Shown: positions 17,419 through 27,386 of the stretch, one piece after another
How the letters are laid out: the number at the start of each line of letters is the position of its first letter
Numbering within the stretch: position 1 is the stretch's first letter
Assembly: GCF_000341225.1 (NCBI RefSeq)
Contig: NZ_ANAC01000022.1
Span: 1 to 64,000 of the forward strand
Reading direction: 5' to 3'
Length of the DNA: 64,000 bases
Source: Nocardiopsis alba DSM 43377
GTDB lineage: Bacteria > Actinomycetota > Actinomycetes > Streptosporangiales > Streptosporangiaceae
Made by a program: the position numbers and the translations under genes
Notes under the pieces: model-generated
Database searches by the model: none
Told to the model about the DNA's origin: nothing
Seen by the model: only the letters and a program-made list of their open reading frames with translations

Positions 17419-19128
17419 ATCAGTACTCATCCGAACCCGCCTCAGTACGGTCCCGACGGATATCCCCTTCCCCCGGAGGGAGATGGCCGGGATCTGCTCG
17501 GAGGGCCGGGCTCCCCTTCTGAGGGCCAGCCTTCCACATCCGCACCGCGTGGACCGCACGACGCGCCGACCCCGCCCCGCCCCCCGCAGGGCTATCCGGC
17601 CCCCGCCGGCCCGAGCGGCCCCCAGGCCCCACAGAGCGGCGGTCCACAGCTCCCGCCCGGGGCGCCCAGCGGCCCCCAGGCCCCGCCCGTCCCGCCGAAC
17701 GTTCCTCGGCCTCCGCAGAGCGGTCCGGGGATCCCGTCCGGACCCCAGACGCCGCACGGGCCGGGCGGCGGGCCGCCGCCCGGAGCCCCCAGACCGCCCC
17801 AGAACGCCCCCCGGCCGCCATCGATGCCTCCGCATGCGCCCGGGGCTCCCCAGGGCGCGCAGAGCGGCCCCCAGGCCCCGCAGGCACCTCGCCCGCCGGC
17901 ACCCCAGGGCCCGCCGCCCGCAGGCCCTCGCCAGGGTCCTCCTCAGGGGCCGCCGAACGTACCCACCGGCGGCCACCCCGGCATGGGACATGTCACTCCG
18001 AGCGGGCCGAACGTTCCGCCGCACGCCCCTCAGGGCCCCGGCGCCGGCCACCCCTTCCCCCCGGGCGCCCCGACGCCGCCGAACGGCGGACCGCCCCGGC
18101 CCCCTCAGGGGCCCCCGAACATGCCCACCGGCGACCACCCCGCCATGGGCCCGGGGCAGCCGGGCGCCCACCCGCAGGGGCCGCCCCCCGGGGGCCCCAC
18201 TCCCCCTCCGGGCGCTCCCGCCGGTGTGCCGCGTCCGCCCCAGGGGCCGCCCGAGCCCGCGGCCGAGCAGCCGGTCTTCCCTCCCGACGCGATGGGGGCG
18301 ACCCAGAACCTCAACGCCGTCCCCGCCGCGCCGACGGGCCCGAAGGCCTCGGCCCGTCCCCTGTACCGCGACGAGGTCCCCGAGGACGACGGCGCCGACA
18401 CCGCGCAGTTCGACGTCCAGAGCATGCGGGACTACGACGACTATGACGATTACTACGACGACGACCGCGGCGCGCCCCGGGACAAGCGCAAGCGCAACAT
18501 CCTCCTGGGCTCGGGCTTCGCCGTGCTGCTGCTCCTCGTCGGCGGTGGCGTCTTCCTGATCGCCAGCGGTGGTCTGGGCTCCGGAGGCTCCGGCGACGCG
18601 GTGAACGTCTCGGACGAGGCCGACGACCCGGGTGCCCTGGACGTCGAGGCGCTCTTCCCCGAAGAGGTGGAGGTCGACGGTCAGGGCACGTTCTCCCGTG
18701 TCGCCGTCGAGGACACCGACGACTGCGCGACCGGTACCCACGGCGACTACGGACAGGCGCTCACCGAGAACGACTGCCGTCAGCTGATCCGGGCCTCCTA
18801 CCTGAGCGAGGACCAGAACCACGCGGTCACCGTGGGGATCGCGGCCATGCCCCGCGCCGACGAGGCGGAGGAGGCCATGAACGCCCAGGACCTCATCGCC
18901 GCCGAGTGGTTCGCGGGCCTGCCCGGCGAGGAGGGCAGCCCGGCCGAGCGGCTGGGCTACTCCGGAGGCCACGGGAGCAGCGGCCAGTGGGGCCGCTACC
19001 TGGTCTTCTCCCTGGCCGCCAACAGCGACGGCAGCGGCGAGGAGGAGAGCGAGGCCACCGAGCTCCGCGACATCGGCGAGGGCTTCGTCGAGACGGCCTA
19101 CGAGAGCCTGGCCGACGACCGCGCCTGA
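17419..19128 (+). CDS. proline-rich single-pass membrane protein of unknown function (apparent ATC start)
   Basis: The conserved frame encodes about 569 residues. Residues 1-330 are a Pro/Gly/Gln-rich low-complexity cytoplasmic part. A basic stop-transfer signal (DKRKRN) then precedes one membrane helix (ILLGSGFAVLLLLVGGGVFLIA, about 358-379), and about 190 residues form an extracellular domain with two cysteines. The frame is open upstream to 17299 but contains no ATG, GTG or TTG before 17824. The only codon with a ribosome site is ATC at 17419, six bases after GGAG, giving MSTHPNPPQYGPDGYP if read as Met. Either a rare AUC start or a sequence error is possible; ATG 17824 would delete much of the proline-rich part. 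Similar architectures occur in many actinobacterial proteins without known function. Confidence 0.65.
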   Translation: MSTHPNPPQYGPDGYPLPPEGDGRDLLGGPGSPSEGQPSTSAPRGPHDAPTPPRPPQGYPAPAGPSGPQAPQSGGPQLPPGAPSGPQAPPVPPNVPRPPQSGPGIPSGPQTPHGPGGGPPPGAPRPPQNAPRPPSMPPHAPGAPQGAQSGPQAPQAPRPPAPQGPPPAGPRQGPPQGPPNVPTGGHPGMGHVTPSGPNVPPHAPQGPGAGHPFPPGAPTPPNGGPPRPPQGPPNMPTGDHPAMGPGQPGAHPQGPPPGGPTPPPGAPAGVPRPPQGPPEPAAEQPVFPPDAMGATQNLNAVPAAPTGPKASARPLYRDEVPEDDGADTAQFDVQSMRDYDDYDDYYDDDRGAPRDKRKRNILLGSGFAVLLLLVGGGVFLIASGGLGSGGSGDAVNVSDEADDPGALDVEALFPEEVEVDGQGTFSRVAVEDTDDCATGTHGDYGQALTENDCRQLIRASYLSEDQNHAVTVGIAAMPRADEAEEAMNAQDLIAAEWFAGLPGEEGSPAERLGYSGGHGSSGQWGRYLVFSLAANSDGSGEEESEATELRDIGEGFVETAYESLADDRA

Positions 19129-19142
19129 TCGAAAGAACACGA

Positions 19143-19191
19143 AACGGCTCCGTCGCCGCCCCACGTACTCGTGGGCGGCGACGGAGCCGTT
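19143..19191. terminator. bidirectional terminator between convergent genes
   Basis: A near-perfect 19-base stem (left arm 19143-19161, right arm 19173-19191) between the plus-strand proline-rich gene and the minus-strand truA stop. Both arms can end transcription from either side. Confidence 0.85.
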
Positions 19192-19239
19192 CCTCTCCGC
19201 CCGGTGCCCCGGGAGGGTCGCCTGTCGGCGGCCCCGCCC

Positions 19240-20130
19240 TCAGGGACGGTCACCGGGGCAGGGCAGCTCCCGCACCCGACGCGTGAGCGTGGCGCGCGCC
19301 GCCAACTCGGCGTCGTCGGGGTAGCGGACCTCTTCCAGGCTCAGCCCCTGGGGCCCGACCACGTGCACCGACGAATCGCGCACACCGGCCCCCAGGACGG
19401 TCGCCGGCCACTCCACCCCGTGCCGGCCGTCCCCGACCGCCAGAAGGGCTCCCACGAGCGCGCGGACCATGTTGTGGCAGAAGGCGTCCGCCTGGATCGT
19501 CCCGGCCAGGAGGTGTTCCTCCTCGCGCCTCCACTCCAACCGGAGCAGTTCACGGATGGTGGTCGCCCCCTCCCGCTTCTTACAGAAGGCCGCGAAGTCG
19601 TGTTCCCCCACCAGTCGAGCGGCGGCCTCGTTCATCCGGTCGACGTCCAAGGGGCGACGGTGCCAGAGCACGTCCCGACGCCTCAGGGGCTCCACCCCGT
19701 AAGGGGCGTCGCTCACCCGGTAGACGTAGCGGCGGAACAGCGGCGAGAAGCGGGCGTCGAAACCCGGCGGGGCGAGACGTACGCCGCTCACCCTCACGTC
19801 CTTGGGGAGCACCCCGGCCAGACGCCGCAGTACCCGCTCCCCCTCCTCGGCCCAGGTCCGCGCCGGTACGTCGAGCTGGGCGACCTGCCCTCGGGCGTGC
19901 ACGCCCGCGTCCGTACGCCCGGCACAGGTGACCGAGGCCTCGGGCAGGCGCAGCACCTTCGCCAGCGCCGACTCCAGTTCCCCCTGGACGGTGCGCCGGG
20001 TCGGCTGGGTCGCCCACCCGGAGAAGTCGGTCCCGTCGTAGGAGATGTCCAGCCGCAGCCGGACGGTCTCCTCGCCCGTCCCCGGCCCGTCGGCGGTCGT
20101 CCCCGCCGTGGTCGTCTCGTTCTCTTCCAT
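19240..20130 (-). CDS. truA: tRNA pseudouridine(38-40) synthase
   Basis: A 296-residue TruA that isomerises uridines 38-40 of the tRNA anticodon arm. The catalytic aspartate lies in '[19 protein letters not shown]', the first core strand is '[19 protein letters not shown]' and the RNA-binding end has '[20 protein letters not shown]'. ATG 20130 is preferred because GGGGTGGGG precedes it; ATG 20166 lacks a ribosome site and sits next to a hairpin. The first 25 residues are a Thr/Gly-rich extension. It follows rplQ as in most bacteria with this order. Confidence 0.93.
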   Translation of the reverse strand: MEENETTTAGTTADGPGTGEETVRLRLDISYDGTDFSGWATQPTRRTVQGELESALAKVLRLPEASVTCAGRTDAGVHARGQVAQLDVPARTWAEEGERVLRRLAGVLPKDVRVSGVRLAPPGFDARFSPLFRRYVYRVSDAPYGVEPLRRRDVLWHRRPLDVDRMNEAAARLVGEHDFAAFCKKREGATTIRELLRLEWRREEEHLLAGTIQADAFCHNMVRALVGALLAVGDGRHGVEWPATVLGAGVRDSSVHVVGPQGLSLEEVRYPDDAELAARATLTRRVRELPCPGDRP

Positions 20131-20171
20131 CCCCACCCCGTTCGTGTCCCGGCAGGATCGTGACATGCGAA

Positions 20172-20201
20172 AGTGCCCGACCCCCGCAAGGGTCGGGCAC
20201 T
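20172..20201 (-). terminator. hairpin between rplQ and truA
   Basis: A 12-base perfect stem, AGTGCCCGACCC with GGGTCGGGCACT, around a six-base loop, 37 bases past the rplQ stop. It marks the end of the alpha operon, perhaps with read-through into truA. Confidence 0.8.
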
Positions 20202-20237
20202 CCAGAGCGTCGTGCGGATCCGTCGGGACCCTACGAC

Positions 20238-20708
20238 CTACTTGCTCTCGGTGGCCTCGGCGGACTCGGCGGTCTCCGTGGCGGCGGCCTCCTCGGCCGG
20301 AGCCTCGGTGGCCTCCTCGGCGGGCTTCTCGGCCGGGGCGGCCGGGGCGCGCAGGGCCTCGACCAGCTCGATGACGGCCATCGGGGCGTTGTCGCCCTTA
20401 CGCGGACCGATCTTGGTGATACGGGTGTAACCACCGGGACGGTTCTCGTAGCGCGGGCCGATCTCGGTGAAGAGCTCGTGCACGACGGACTTGTCCGTGA
20501 TCTTGGTCAGCACCTGACGACGGGCGTGCAGGTCACCGCGCTTGCCGAGGGTGATGAGCTTCTCGGCGTACGGACGCAGGCGCTTGGCCTTGGCCTCCGT
20601 GGTGCGGATACGGCCGTGCTGGAACAGCGAGGTGGCGAGGTTCGCCAGGATGTGCCGCTCGTGCGCGGGCCCGGAACCCAGACGGGCGCCCTTGGTAGGC
20701 GTGGGCAT
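20238..20708 (-). CDS. rplQ: 50S ribosomal protein L17
   Basis: A 156-residue L17. The first 120 residues match the family ([20 protein letters not shown] and '[20 protein letters not shown]'). The last 35 are an Ala/Glu-rich acidic tail ([19 protein letters not shown]) that is longer than in E. coli and typical of actinobacteria. It is the last gene of the alpha operon, 66 bases after rpoA. Confidence 0.97.
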   Translation of the reverse strand: MPTPTKGARLGSGPAHERHILANLATSLFQHGRIRTTEAKAKRLRPYAEKLITLGKRGDLHARRQVLTKITDKSVVHELFTEIGPRYENRPGGYTRITKIGPRKGDNAPMAVIELVEALRAPAAPAEKPAEEATEAPAEEAAATETAESAEATESK

Positions 20709-20774
20709 GGTGTCGTTCTCCTAGTGATGCGATCCGCGGCCGCACTCGGCCGGGGACCATTGGGCGACGAAGGT

Positions 20775-21797
20775 CTAGTACTGCTCCGTCTCGACGAAGG
20801 ACTCGCCCTCGTCGTCCTCGGAGCCGAAGGAGTCGGCGGCGGTGCCGGGGTCGAACCCGGGAGGGGAGTCCTTCAGGGACAGGCCCATGTCGATGAGCTT
20901 CTGCTTGACCTCATCGATGGACTTGGCACCGAAGTTCCGGATGTCCAGAAGGTCCTGCTCGGAGCGTGCGACCAGCTCACCAACGCTGTGGATGCCCTCA
21001 CGCTTGAGGCAGTTGTACGAACGGACCGTGAGGTTGAGGTCCTCGATCGGCAGCGCCAGGTCGGCCGCCAGGGCGGCGTCCGTCGGCGACGGACCCATGT
21101 CGATGCCCTCGGCGTCGACGTTGAGCTCGCGCGCCAGACCGAACAGCTCGACCAGGGTCTTGCCCGCGCTGGCCACGGCGTCACGGGGACGGATGGCCGG
21201 CTTGGTCTCGATGTCGACGATCAGGCGGTCGAAGTCGGTGCGCTGCTCGACACGGGTCGCCTCGACCTTGTAGGTCACACGCAGCACGGGCGAGTAGATG
21301 GAGTCGATCGGGATACGACCGATCTCCTGGCCCTGCTGCTTGTTCTGCGTCGCGGAGACGTAACCGCGGCCGCGCTCGACCGTCAGCTCCATCTCCAGCT
21401 TGCCCTTGCCGTTGAGCGTGGCGATGTGCAGGTCGGGGTTGTGCACCTCGACACCGGCCGGCGGAGCGATGTCCGCGGCGGTCACCACACCGGGGCCCTG
21501 CTTGCGCAGGTACATCAGAACCGGCTCGTCGTGCTCGGAGCTGACGACCAGGCCCTTGAGGTTGAGGATCATCTCCGTGACGTCCTCCTTGACACCGGGC
21601 ACGGTGGTGAACTCGTGCTCGACGCCCTCGATGCGGATGCTCGTGACAGCCGCGCCGGGGATGGAGGACAGCAGGGTACGACGAAGCGAGTTACCGATCG
21701 TGTAGCCGAAACCCGGCTCCAGCGGCTCGATGACGAACTTCGAGCGCCACTCGGAGATCGTCTCCTCGGTCAACGTGGGACGCTGTGCGATCAACAT
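20775..21797 (-). CDS. rpoA: DNA-directed RNA polymerase alpha subunit
   Basis: A 340-residue alpha subunit. The N-terminal assembly domain (1-230) has '[20 protein letters not shown]', and the C-terminal domain (about 245-310) has '[19 protein letters not shown]' and '[18 protein letters not shown]', which contact UP elements and activators. The acidic end ([14 protein letters not shown]) is lineage-specific. ATG 21797 ([12 protein letters not shown]) is the standard start, behind AAGGGAAG; an in-frame ATG at 21818 is unlikely. Confidence 0.97.
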   Translation of the reverse strand: MLIAQRPTLTEETISEWRSKFVIEPLEPGFGYTIGNSLRRTLLSSIPGAAVTSIRIEGVEHEFTTVPGVKEDVTEMILNLKGLVVSSEHDEPVLMYLRKQGPGVVTAADIAPPAGVEVHNPDLHIATLNGKGKLEMELTVERGRGYVSATQNKQQGQEIGRIPIDSIYSPVLRVTYKVEATRVEQRTDFDRLIVDIETKPAIRPRDAVASAGKTLVELFGLARELNVDAEGIDMGPSPTDAALAADLALPIEDLNLTVRSYNCLKREGIHSVGELVARSEQDLLDIRNFGAKSIDEVKQKLIDMGLSLKDSPPGFDPGTAADSFGSEDDEGESFVETEQY

Positions 21798-21892
21798 GGT
21801 CCGTGTCTTCCCTTCCACATGGCCGCCCGCTATTTGACGGCCACCGGATGGACGCCGCCCGAACGGCGACGTCCCCTACTCGGATTCCTACC

Positions 21893-21930
21893 CGGCTCGT
21901 CCGAGAACCCTCGGGTTCAAGGACGAGCCG
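21893..21930 (-). other. stem-loop in the rpsK-rpoA spacer
   Basis: A ten-base outer stem (CGGCTCGTCC with GGACGAGCCG) encloses an inner GAACC/GGTTC stem with a four-base loop. It sits in the 180-base gap between rpsK and rpoA with no T run. It could be an mRNA processing site or an attenuator that sets rpoA level apart from the ribosomal proteins. Confidence 0.6.
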
Positions 21931-21977
21931 CACCACGAGGCGCCCGTGCGGTAGGAGTCGCGGGCGCCGGTGCCGAA

Positions 21978-22382
<405 letters not shown>

Positions 22383-22451
22383 GAGTGAAACTCCCAGAGA
22401 TCATCGGTCCGTATGTGTCATCTCGGACGCGGTTGACAGGTCCGAGGCGGA

Positions 22452-22832
22452 CTACTTCTTGCCGGCCTTCTTCTTGCCGGCCACGGTCTTCTTCTTGCCC
22501 TTGCGGGTACGGGCGTTGGTCTGCGTGCGCTGGCCACGCACCGGGAGACCACGGCGGTGCCGGATGCCCTGGTAGCTGCCGATCTCCATCTTGCGACGGA
22601 TGTCGGCCTGGACCTCGCGTCGCAGGTCACCCTCGACCTGGTAGTTGGCGTCGATCCACTCGCGCAGCTTGACCAGGTCCTCTTCGGACAGCTGGTGGAC
22701 GCGGGTGTTCCCGTCGACACCGGTGTTCTTCAGGGTTTCGACGGCGCGGGTGCGGCCGACCCCGAAGACGTACGTGAGAGCGATCTCCACTCGCTTGTCG
22801 CGAGGGAGGTCTACGCCGGCAATACGTGCCAT
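22452..22832 (-). CDS. rpsM: 30S ribosomal protein S13
   Basis: A 126-residue S13 starting at ATG 22832 ([20 protein letters not shown]). The head-domain motif '[24 protein letters not shown]' is present, and the basic tail of repeated Lys reaches the P-site tRNA. The open frame extends upstream to 22895 but that part is not conserved. Confidence 0.97.
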   Translation of the reverse strand: MARIAGVDLPRDKRVEIALTYVFGVGRTRAVETLKNTGVDGNTRVHQLSEEDLVKLREWIDANYQVEGDLRREVQADIRRKMEIGSYQGIRHRRGLPVRGQRTQTNARTRKGKKKTVAGKKKAGKK

Positions 22833-23051
22833 GTGGGCGAGACTCCATCCATGCATTCGCGGAGGTCTGACCCGTTCCATCCTCTCGCCGCCCAATCGAC
22901 GAGGCCCCGGCCTCCGACCGGGGGTTCTCCCCCACCACCTACGGGCGGGAGATCGGAACAGGTTTTCGTTGTTTCATACGCCCGGTCGGGGAACATCTCC
23001 CCGCTCCGGGTCTATCGCGACGCGGAAGTCGCGGCCTGCCGGCCGGGGCTG

Positions 23052-23165
23052 TCAGCCCTGGCGCTGCTTGTGCCGCGGGTCCGAGCAAATGACCATGATC
23101 CGACCGTTACGGCGGATCACGCGGCACTTCGCGCAGATCTTCTTCACGCTCGGCTTGACCTTCAT
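23052..23165 (-). CDS. rpmJ: 50S ribosomal protein L36
   Basis: A 37-residue L36 read on the minus strand from ATG 23165. It begins [20 protein letters not shown] and ends PRHKQRQG. The zinc ligands are visible as Cys-x2-Cys, a third Cys in 'VICSD' and the His in 'PRHKQ', so this is the zinc-binding form. It lies between infA and rpsM, the usual place. Confidence 0.97.
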   Translation of the reverse strand: MKVKPSVKKICAKCRVIRRNGRIMVICSDPRHKQRQG

Positions 23166-23218
23166 GGTGACTCCGAACTCATCACATCACCAGTCTCGGG
23201 CCTGATGGCCCCGACAGG

Positions 23219-23440
23219 CTACTTGTAGCGGTAAACGATGCGCCCGCGCGTGAGGTCGTACGGGCTCAGCTCCACGACGACACGGTCGTCGGGAAGAATA
23301 CGGATGTAGTTCATCCGCATCTTGCCGCTGATGTGGGCAAGAACCTGGTGCCCGTTGTCGAGCTCTACCTTGAACATAGCGTTGGGTAGGGACTCGACAA
23401 CGGAGCCCTCGATCTCGATGGCGCCGTCTTTCTTTGCCAT
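23219..23440 (-). CDS. infA: translation initiation factor IF-1
   Basis: A 73-residue OB-fold protein that binds the ribosomal A site during initiation. '[20 protein letters not shown]', '[20 protein letters not shown]' and '[15 protein letters not shown]' are diagnostic. ATG 23440 is the standard start; the frame upstream is not conserved. It is the first gene of the infA-rpmJ-rpsM-rpsK-rpoA-rplQ group. Confidence 0.98.
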   Translation of the reverse strand: MAKKDGAIEIEGSVVESLPNAMFKVELDNGHQVLAHISGKMRMNYIRILPDDRVVVELSPYDLTRGRIVYRYK

Positions 23441-23751
23441 GTCCTCCACGCCTCGCTCATCGATTGGTTGATCAGGACAACCCGACGCGACCTGAGTGGC
23501 CCCTCGCATGACGCGACGGCCCCGGCGACCACGACAGGCGTGTCACCGACGCCAGGACACACTGGAAGTTCAGGCCATCTGCAGGCCTTACGTCGATGGG
23601 AAGACGTGGCACAAAGAAGGCAGACTGACCCAACAGCCCGCGTATGGGCAGTGTCAGTCTATCCCCTTCCGGCAAGTGCTCCCGACCACAGGTGGCAGAG
23701 AACCCTACACCGTCGACTCCCGCCGACGGAAACCCCGGCGGAGAGGGAACG
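23441..23751. other. intergenic stretch upstream of infA
   Basis: About 310 bases between infA and the DUF1707 gene. I see no gene here. It should contain the promoter of the infA-led operon; ATAGACT around 23655 on the minus strand is a possible -10 but has no clear -35. Confidence 0.45.
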
Positions 23752-24219
23752 TCAGCGTCCCTCCCCCTGTTCCTCGGCGTGGGGATCGCGCTGGGCCGCC
23801 AGGACCCCGAAGGTCACCGCGACCATCAGCACGCCCCACGGACCCAGCACCCACAGGAACCACGGATAGGTGAAATCGGTGGTGAAGTAGAGGATGAGCC
23901 AGATGGAGAAGCAGAGGATGTTGACCCCGCCATAGAGCCACCACGGCACCATCAGGGCGGGGTCGCGCAGACGCAGCGGATGGACCACCACGCCCGGTTC
24001 GGCCCGGGGCGCCCTGCCCACGTCGACCGGATCGCGTTCGGGCAGGTCCGAGGTGACCCTCGCCAGCTCCTCCGCGGTCTTGGACTTGTAGGCACGACCG
24101 AGGCGTTCGGTGAACTCCTCATGGTCCAGACGCCCCTGGGCGAAGTACTCCTGGAGCAGCCCCGCCACTCGGTCACGCTCGGAATCGGACGTTCCTATGG
24201 ACGGCACCGGGTCGGACAC
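23752..24219 (-). CDS. DUF1707 domain-containing membrane protein
   Basis: A protein of about 155 residues. Residues 5-60 are a DUF1707 domain with the typical 'ERDRVAGLLQEYFAQGRLDH' and 'EEFTERLGRAYKSKTAEELA'. Two hydrophobic helices follow (about 92-115 and 120-145) with a short loop. Function is unknown; the domain is common at the N-terminus of small actinobacterial membrane proteins and resembles SHOCT-like helices. GTG 24219 has GAGG eight bases upstream; GTG 24228 would add three residues. It separates map from infA, which are usually adjacent, so it is an insertion into the conserved order. Confidence 0.8.
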   Translation of the reverse strand: MSDPVPSIGTSDSERDRVAGLLQEYFAQGRLDHEEFTERLGRAYKSKTAEELARVTSDLPERDPVDVGRAPRAEPGVVVHPLRLRDPALMVPWWLYGGVNILCFSIWLILYFTTDFTYPWFLWVLGPWGVLMVAVTFGVLAAQRDPHAEEQGEGR

Positions 24220-24253
24220 TGCGCGCACCTCGCCTTACACCCGTGAGTGGTCG

Positions 24254-24298
24254 CCACCCCCACCGCCGCCGGTCGGACACCGGCGGTGCGGGGGGTGG
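24254..24298 (-). terminator. hairpin terminator after map
   Basis: Nested stems CCACCCCC/GGGGGTGG and ACCGCCG/CGGCGGT, nine bases past the map stop. It closes the secY-adk-map unit. Confidence 0.8.
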
Positions 24299-24306
24299 GC
24301 CCGCCG

Positions 24307-25131
24307 TCACCAGGTCGGCTGGACGAAGCCCATCCGCGCGATTTTATCGCGGTCGGATTCGCGAGCGGTCAGTACCATCGGCCCGTCCGCGGTGATCGCG
24401 ACGGTGTGCTCGAAGTGGGCGGCGCGGCGACCGTCACGGGTCACCACGGTCCAGCCGTCGTCGAGCTCCACCACGTCGTGCCGGCCGAGCGTGGTCATCG
24501 GCTCGATCGCCAGGCACATGCCCTCGACCAGCTTCAGGCCCTTGCCCCGCTTGCCGTGGTTGAGCACGTGCGGATCCATGTGCATCTGGGTACCGATGCC
24601 GTGGCCACCGTACTCGCGTACGTTGCCGTAGCCGCCGTTGGAGGTGATGTGGCCGTCGATCGCGTGACCGATGTCGCCCAGGCGTCCCCCGGGTCGCATC
24701 TGCGCGATCCCCCGCCACATGGACTCCTCGCACACCTCCATCATCGCGAGGTCCTCGGAGCGGGCCTCGCCCACCGCGATGGTGACCGCGGAGTCGCCGT
24801 GCCAACCGTTCAGGACGGCACCGCAGTCGATGGAGATGATGTCGCCGTCGGCCAGGACGCGATCGGCGGCGGGGATCCCGTGCACGACCTCTTCGTTGAC
24901 CGAGGCGCAGATCGAGCCGGGAAAGCCGTGGTAGCCCTTGAAGGACGGCACGGCTCCGGCGTCCCGGATCACCTTCTCGGCGATCGAGTCCAGCTCCAGG
25001 GTGGACACTCCGGGCCGCACCGCGGCCCGCAGGGTGTCCAGGGCGCGGGCCACCACACGACCCGCCGCCCTCATCTCGGCGATCTGTTCCGGCGTCTTGA
25101 TCTGGACGTCCGGATCCGCCTTACCGAACAT
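24307..25131 (-). CDS. map: methionine aminopeptidase, type I
   Basis: A 274-residue enzyme that removes the N-terminal Met from nascent proteins. The metal ligands can be placed: Asp in 'ISIDCGAVLNGWHGDSA' (two), His in 'YGGHGIGTQMHMDP', Glu in 'CLAIEPMTT' and Glu near 'AAHFEHTVAI'. The length fits the short bacterial form. Its ATG at 25131 shares a base with the adk stop (TGATG), so the two are translationally coupled. Confidence 0.97.
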   Translation of the reverse strand: MFGKADPDVQIKTPEQIAEMRAAGRVVARALDTLRAAVRPGVSTLELDSIAEKVIRDAGAVPSFKGYHGFPGSICASVNEEVVHGIPAADRVLADGDIISIDCGAVLNGWHGDSAVTIAVGEARSEDLAMMEVCEESMWRGIAQMRPGGRLGDIGHAIDGHITSNGGYGNVREYGGHGIGTQMHMDPHVLNHGKRGKGLKLVEGMCLAIEPMTTLGRHDVVELDDGWTVVTRDGRRAAHFEHTVAITADGPMVLTARESDRDKIARMGFVQPTW

Positions 25132-25790
25132 CAGGCGGCCGACCGCTTCTCGTCGATGGCGGCCTTGGCCCGGGCCGTCACCTCGGCCACGGGGCCCGTG
25201 GCGGAGATGGTGGCCAGCAGACCCTCGGACTCGTAGAACTCGACCAGCGGCGCGGTCTGCTCGCGGTAGACCTTCAGGCGGTGCCGGATGGTCTCCTCAC
25301 GGTCGTCCTCGCGCTGGTACAGCTCGGCGCCCTCGTTGTCGCACTTGCCCTCGACCTTCGGGGCGTCGTACTCGACGTGGTACACCCGACCGCACTCGGG
25401 GCAGGAACGACGGCCCGAGAGACGCTTGACGACCTCGTCCTCGTCGACCTTCAGTTCCAGGACCACGTCCAGGGACGTGCCGAGATCGGCGAGCATCCCT
25501 TTGAGCGTCTCCGCCTGGGGGACGTTGCGGGGGAACCCGTCCAGCAGGAAGCCCCCCGCCGTGTCCTTCTGGGCCAGGCGGTCCTTGACCATGGCGTTCG
25601 TGACCTCGTCGGGCACGAGGTCACCGCGGTCCATGAACTCCTTGGCCTTCTTACCGAGTTCGGTACCACCGCTGACGTTGGCCCGGAAGATGTCCCCCGT
25701 GGACACCTTCGGAATCGTCAGCTCTTCCGCGAGGATCTGGGCCTGGGTGCCTTTGCCGGCCCCAGGCGGCCCCACCAATACTGCGCGCAT
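25131..25790 (-). CDS. adk: adenylate kinase
   Basis: A 219-residue enzyme that interconverts ATP+AMP and 2 ADP. The P-loop is '[19 protein letters not shown]', the AMP-binding part has '[13 protein letters not shown]', and the LID has '[13 protein letters not shown]' plus a later Cys, suggesting a zinc-type LID. It begins one base after the secY stop, the classic secY-adk-map order. Confidence 0.97.
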   Translation of the reverse strand: MRAVLVGPPGAGKGTQAQILAEELTIPKVSTGDIFRANVSGGTELGKKAKEFMDRGDLVPDEVTNAMVKDRLAQKDTAGGFLLDGFPRNVPQAETLKGMLADLGTSLDVVLELKVDEDEVVKRLSGRRSCPECGRVYHVEYDAPKVEGKCDNEGAELYQREDDREETIRHRLKVYREQTAPLVEFYESEGLLATISATGPVAEVTARAKAAIDEKRSAA

Positions 25791-27104
25791 TTATCGAAGA
25801 AAACCTTCGTAGTTCCTCTGCTGGAGGTGACTCTCGATCTGCTTCACCGTGTCCAGCCCGACACCGACCATGATCAGGATGCTCGTCCCACCGAAGGGGA
25901 AGTTCATGTCGGCACCGGTGGCGCCGAGGGCGACCATCGGCAGGAGAGCGATCACACCCAGGTACAGAGAGCCGGGTGTCGTCAACCGAGTCAACACGTA
26001 GTCGAGGTACTCGGCGGTCGGACGCCCTGGTCGGATACCCGGGATGAATCCACCGTACTTCTTCATGTTGTCGGCGACCTCAGTGGGGTTGAAGGTAATC
26101 GCCACATAGAAGAACGCGAACCCGACGATCATGACGAAGAAGGCCGCCATGTAGACGGGGTGAGTGCCCGTGAGGAAGTAGGTCTGGAAGAACTGCGCCA
26201 CCGGATGGGTGGAGTCCTGACCCAGGAGACCGACGATGAGCTGCGGAAGGTACAGCAGAGAGGAGGCGAAGATCACGGGGATGATGCCCGCCTGGTTGAC
26301 CTTCAGGGGGATGTAGGTCGAGCTGCCGCCGTACATCCGACGACCGACCATCCGCTTGGCGTACTGCACCGGGATACGGCGCTGGGCCTGCTCCATGAAG
26401 ACCACAGCGGTGATCAGGGCCAGACCGGCCATGCAGATGATGGTGAAGATCCAGACCGAACGCTCCTCGTACAGGCCCATGATCGCGGACGGGAAGACCG
26501 CGATGACCTGCGTGAAGATGAGCAGCGACATACCGTTGCCCACGCCGCGCTCGGTGATGAGCTCGCCCATCCACATGATGATCGCGGTACCGGCCGTCAT
26601 CGTGAAGACGATGGTCACCAGGGTGAGGATGTCCTGGTTGGGCATGTAGGACGAGACCGGGATGGCGTTCTGGAACAGCGCGCCGGTTCGGGCCATGGCC
26701 ACGATGCTCGTCGCCTGGAGCACCGCCAGCATCAGGGTGAGATAGCGGGTGTACTGGGTGATCTTGCTCTGCCCGGCCTGGCCCTCCTTCTTGAGGGACT
26801 CCAGCCGGGGGATGACCACCGTCAGCAGGTTGATGATGATGCTCGCGGTGATGTACGGCATGACCCCGAGCGCGAAGACCGCCAGTTGCAGAAGCGCGCC
26901 ACCACTGAACAGGTTGACCAGGGCGTAGACCCCGGACTGGTCCGCGGCGGTGATCGTCTCCATCTGTTCCCTGATCGCCGCCGAGTCGATGCCCGGTGCC
27001 GGGATCACCGACCCCAGACGGAAGATCGTCAGGATGAACAGTGTGAACAGCAGCTTATTGCGCAGGTCGGGCGTGCGGAATGCACGAACGAACGCACCTA
27101 GCAC
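25791..27104 (-). CDS. secY: protein translocase subunit SecY
   Basis: A 437-residue channel subunit of the Sec translocon with ten hydrophobic helices. It has 'LFTLFILTIFRLGSVIPAPG' at the first helix, 'LGVMPYITASIIINLL' at helix 2 and 'KKYGGFIPGIRPGRPTAEYL' in the large cytoplasmic loop. GTG 27104 is the start, four bases after AGGAGG; the open frame upstream adds a basic non-conserved stretch. A strong hairpin separates it from rplO. Confidence 0.97.
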   Translation of the reverse strand: MLGAFVRAFRTPDLRNKLLFTLFILTIFRLGSVIPAPGIDSAAIREQMETITAADQSGVYALVNLFSGGALLQLAVFALGVMPYITASIIINLLTVVIPRLESLKKEGQAGQSKITQYTRYLTLMLAVLQATSIVAMARTGALFQNAIPVSSYMPNQDILTLVTIVFTMTAGTAIIMWMGELITERGVGNGMSLLIFTQVIAVFPSAIMGLYEERSVWIFTIICMAGLALITAVVFMEQAQRRIPVQYAKRMVGRRMYGGSSTYIPLKVNQAGIIPVIFASSLLYLPQLIVGLLGQDSTHPVAQFFQTYFLTGTHPVYMAAFFVMIVGFAFFYVAITFNPTEVADNMKKYGGFIPGIRPGRPTAEYLDYVLTRLTTPGSLYLGVIALLPMVALGATGADMNFPFGGTSILIMVGVGLDTVKQIESHLQQRNYEGFLR

Positions 27105-27316
27105 GTCTCCTCCTGCGCGGCTTCGGCGGCGGAACGGGTTCCAGACATCGCGGCCGATCCTGAATCGTCGTAGAACGTCAGCAACGGGCATGTCGCCCGG
27201 TGCTCGGAAGTAATCACATTACGTCAAGCGGGGAGCTTAAACAGATGGCACTGTAACAGCCATCACCCAACAGCAGGTGCCGTGAGGCATAACGATCGAC
27301 ATTCGCAACGTGAGAA

Positions 27317-27362
27317 GGGCGCCCGACGGCCGATCCTGTCGGATCATGGCCGTCGAGCGCCC
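27317..27362 (-). terminator. hairpin terminator between rplO and secY
   Basis: A long imperfect stem: GGGCGC/GCGCCC, one mismatch, CGACGGCC/GGCCGTCG, then inner GATCC/GGATC. It lies 25 bases past the rplO stop. With a 210-base AT-richer spacer before secY, it suggests that secY-adk-map has its own promoter. Confidence 0.85.
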
Positions 27363-27386
27363 CAGAACGCATCGTAGGGAGTGACC

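Noticed and set aside
17222..18559. Alternative plus-strand frame over the proline-rich gene
   Set aside because: It gives an Arg/Pro/Thr jumble and ends inside the membrane-helix region of the other frame. The frame at 17419-19128 has the helix and an orderly domain.
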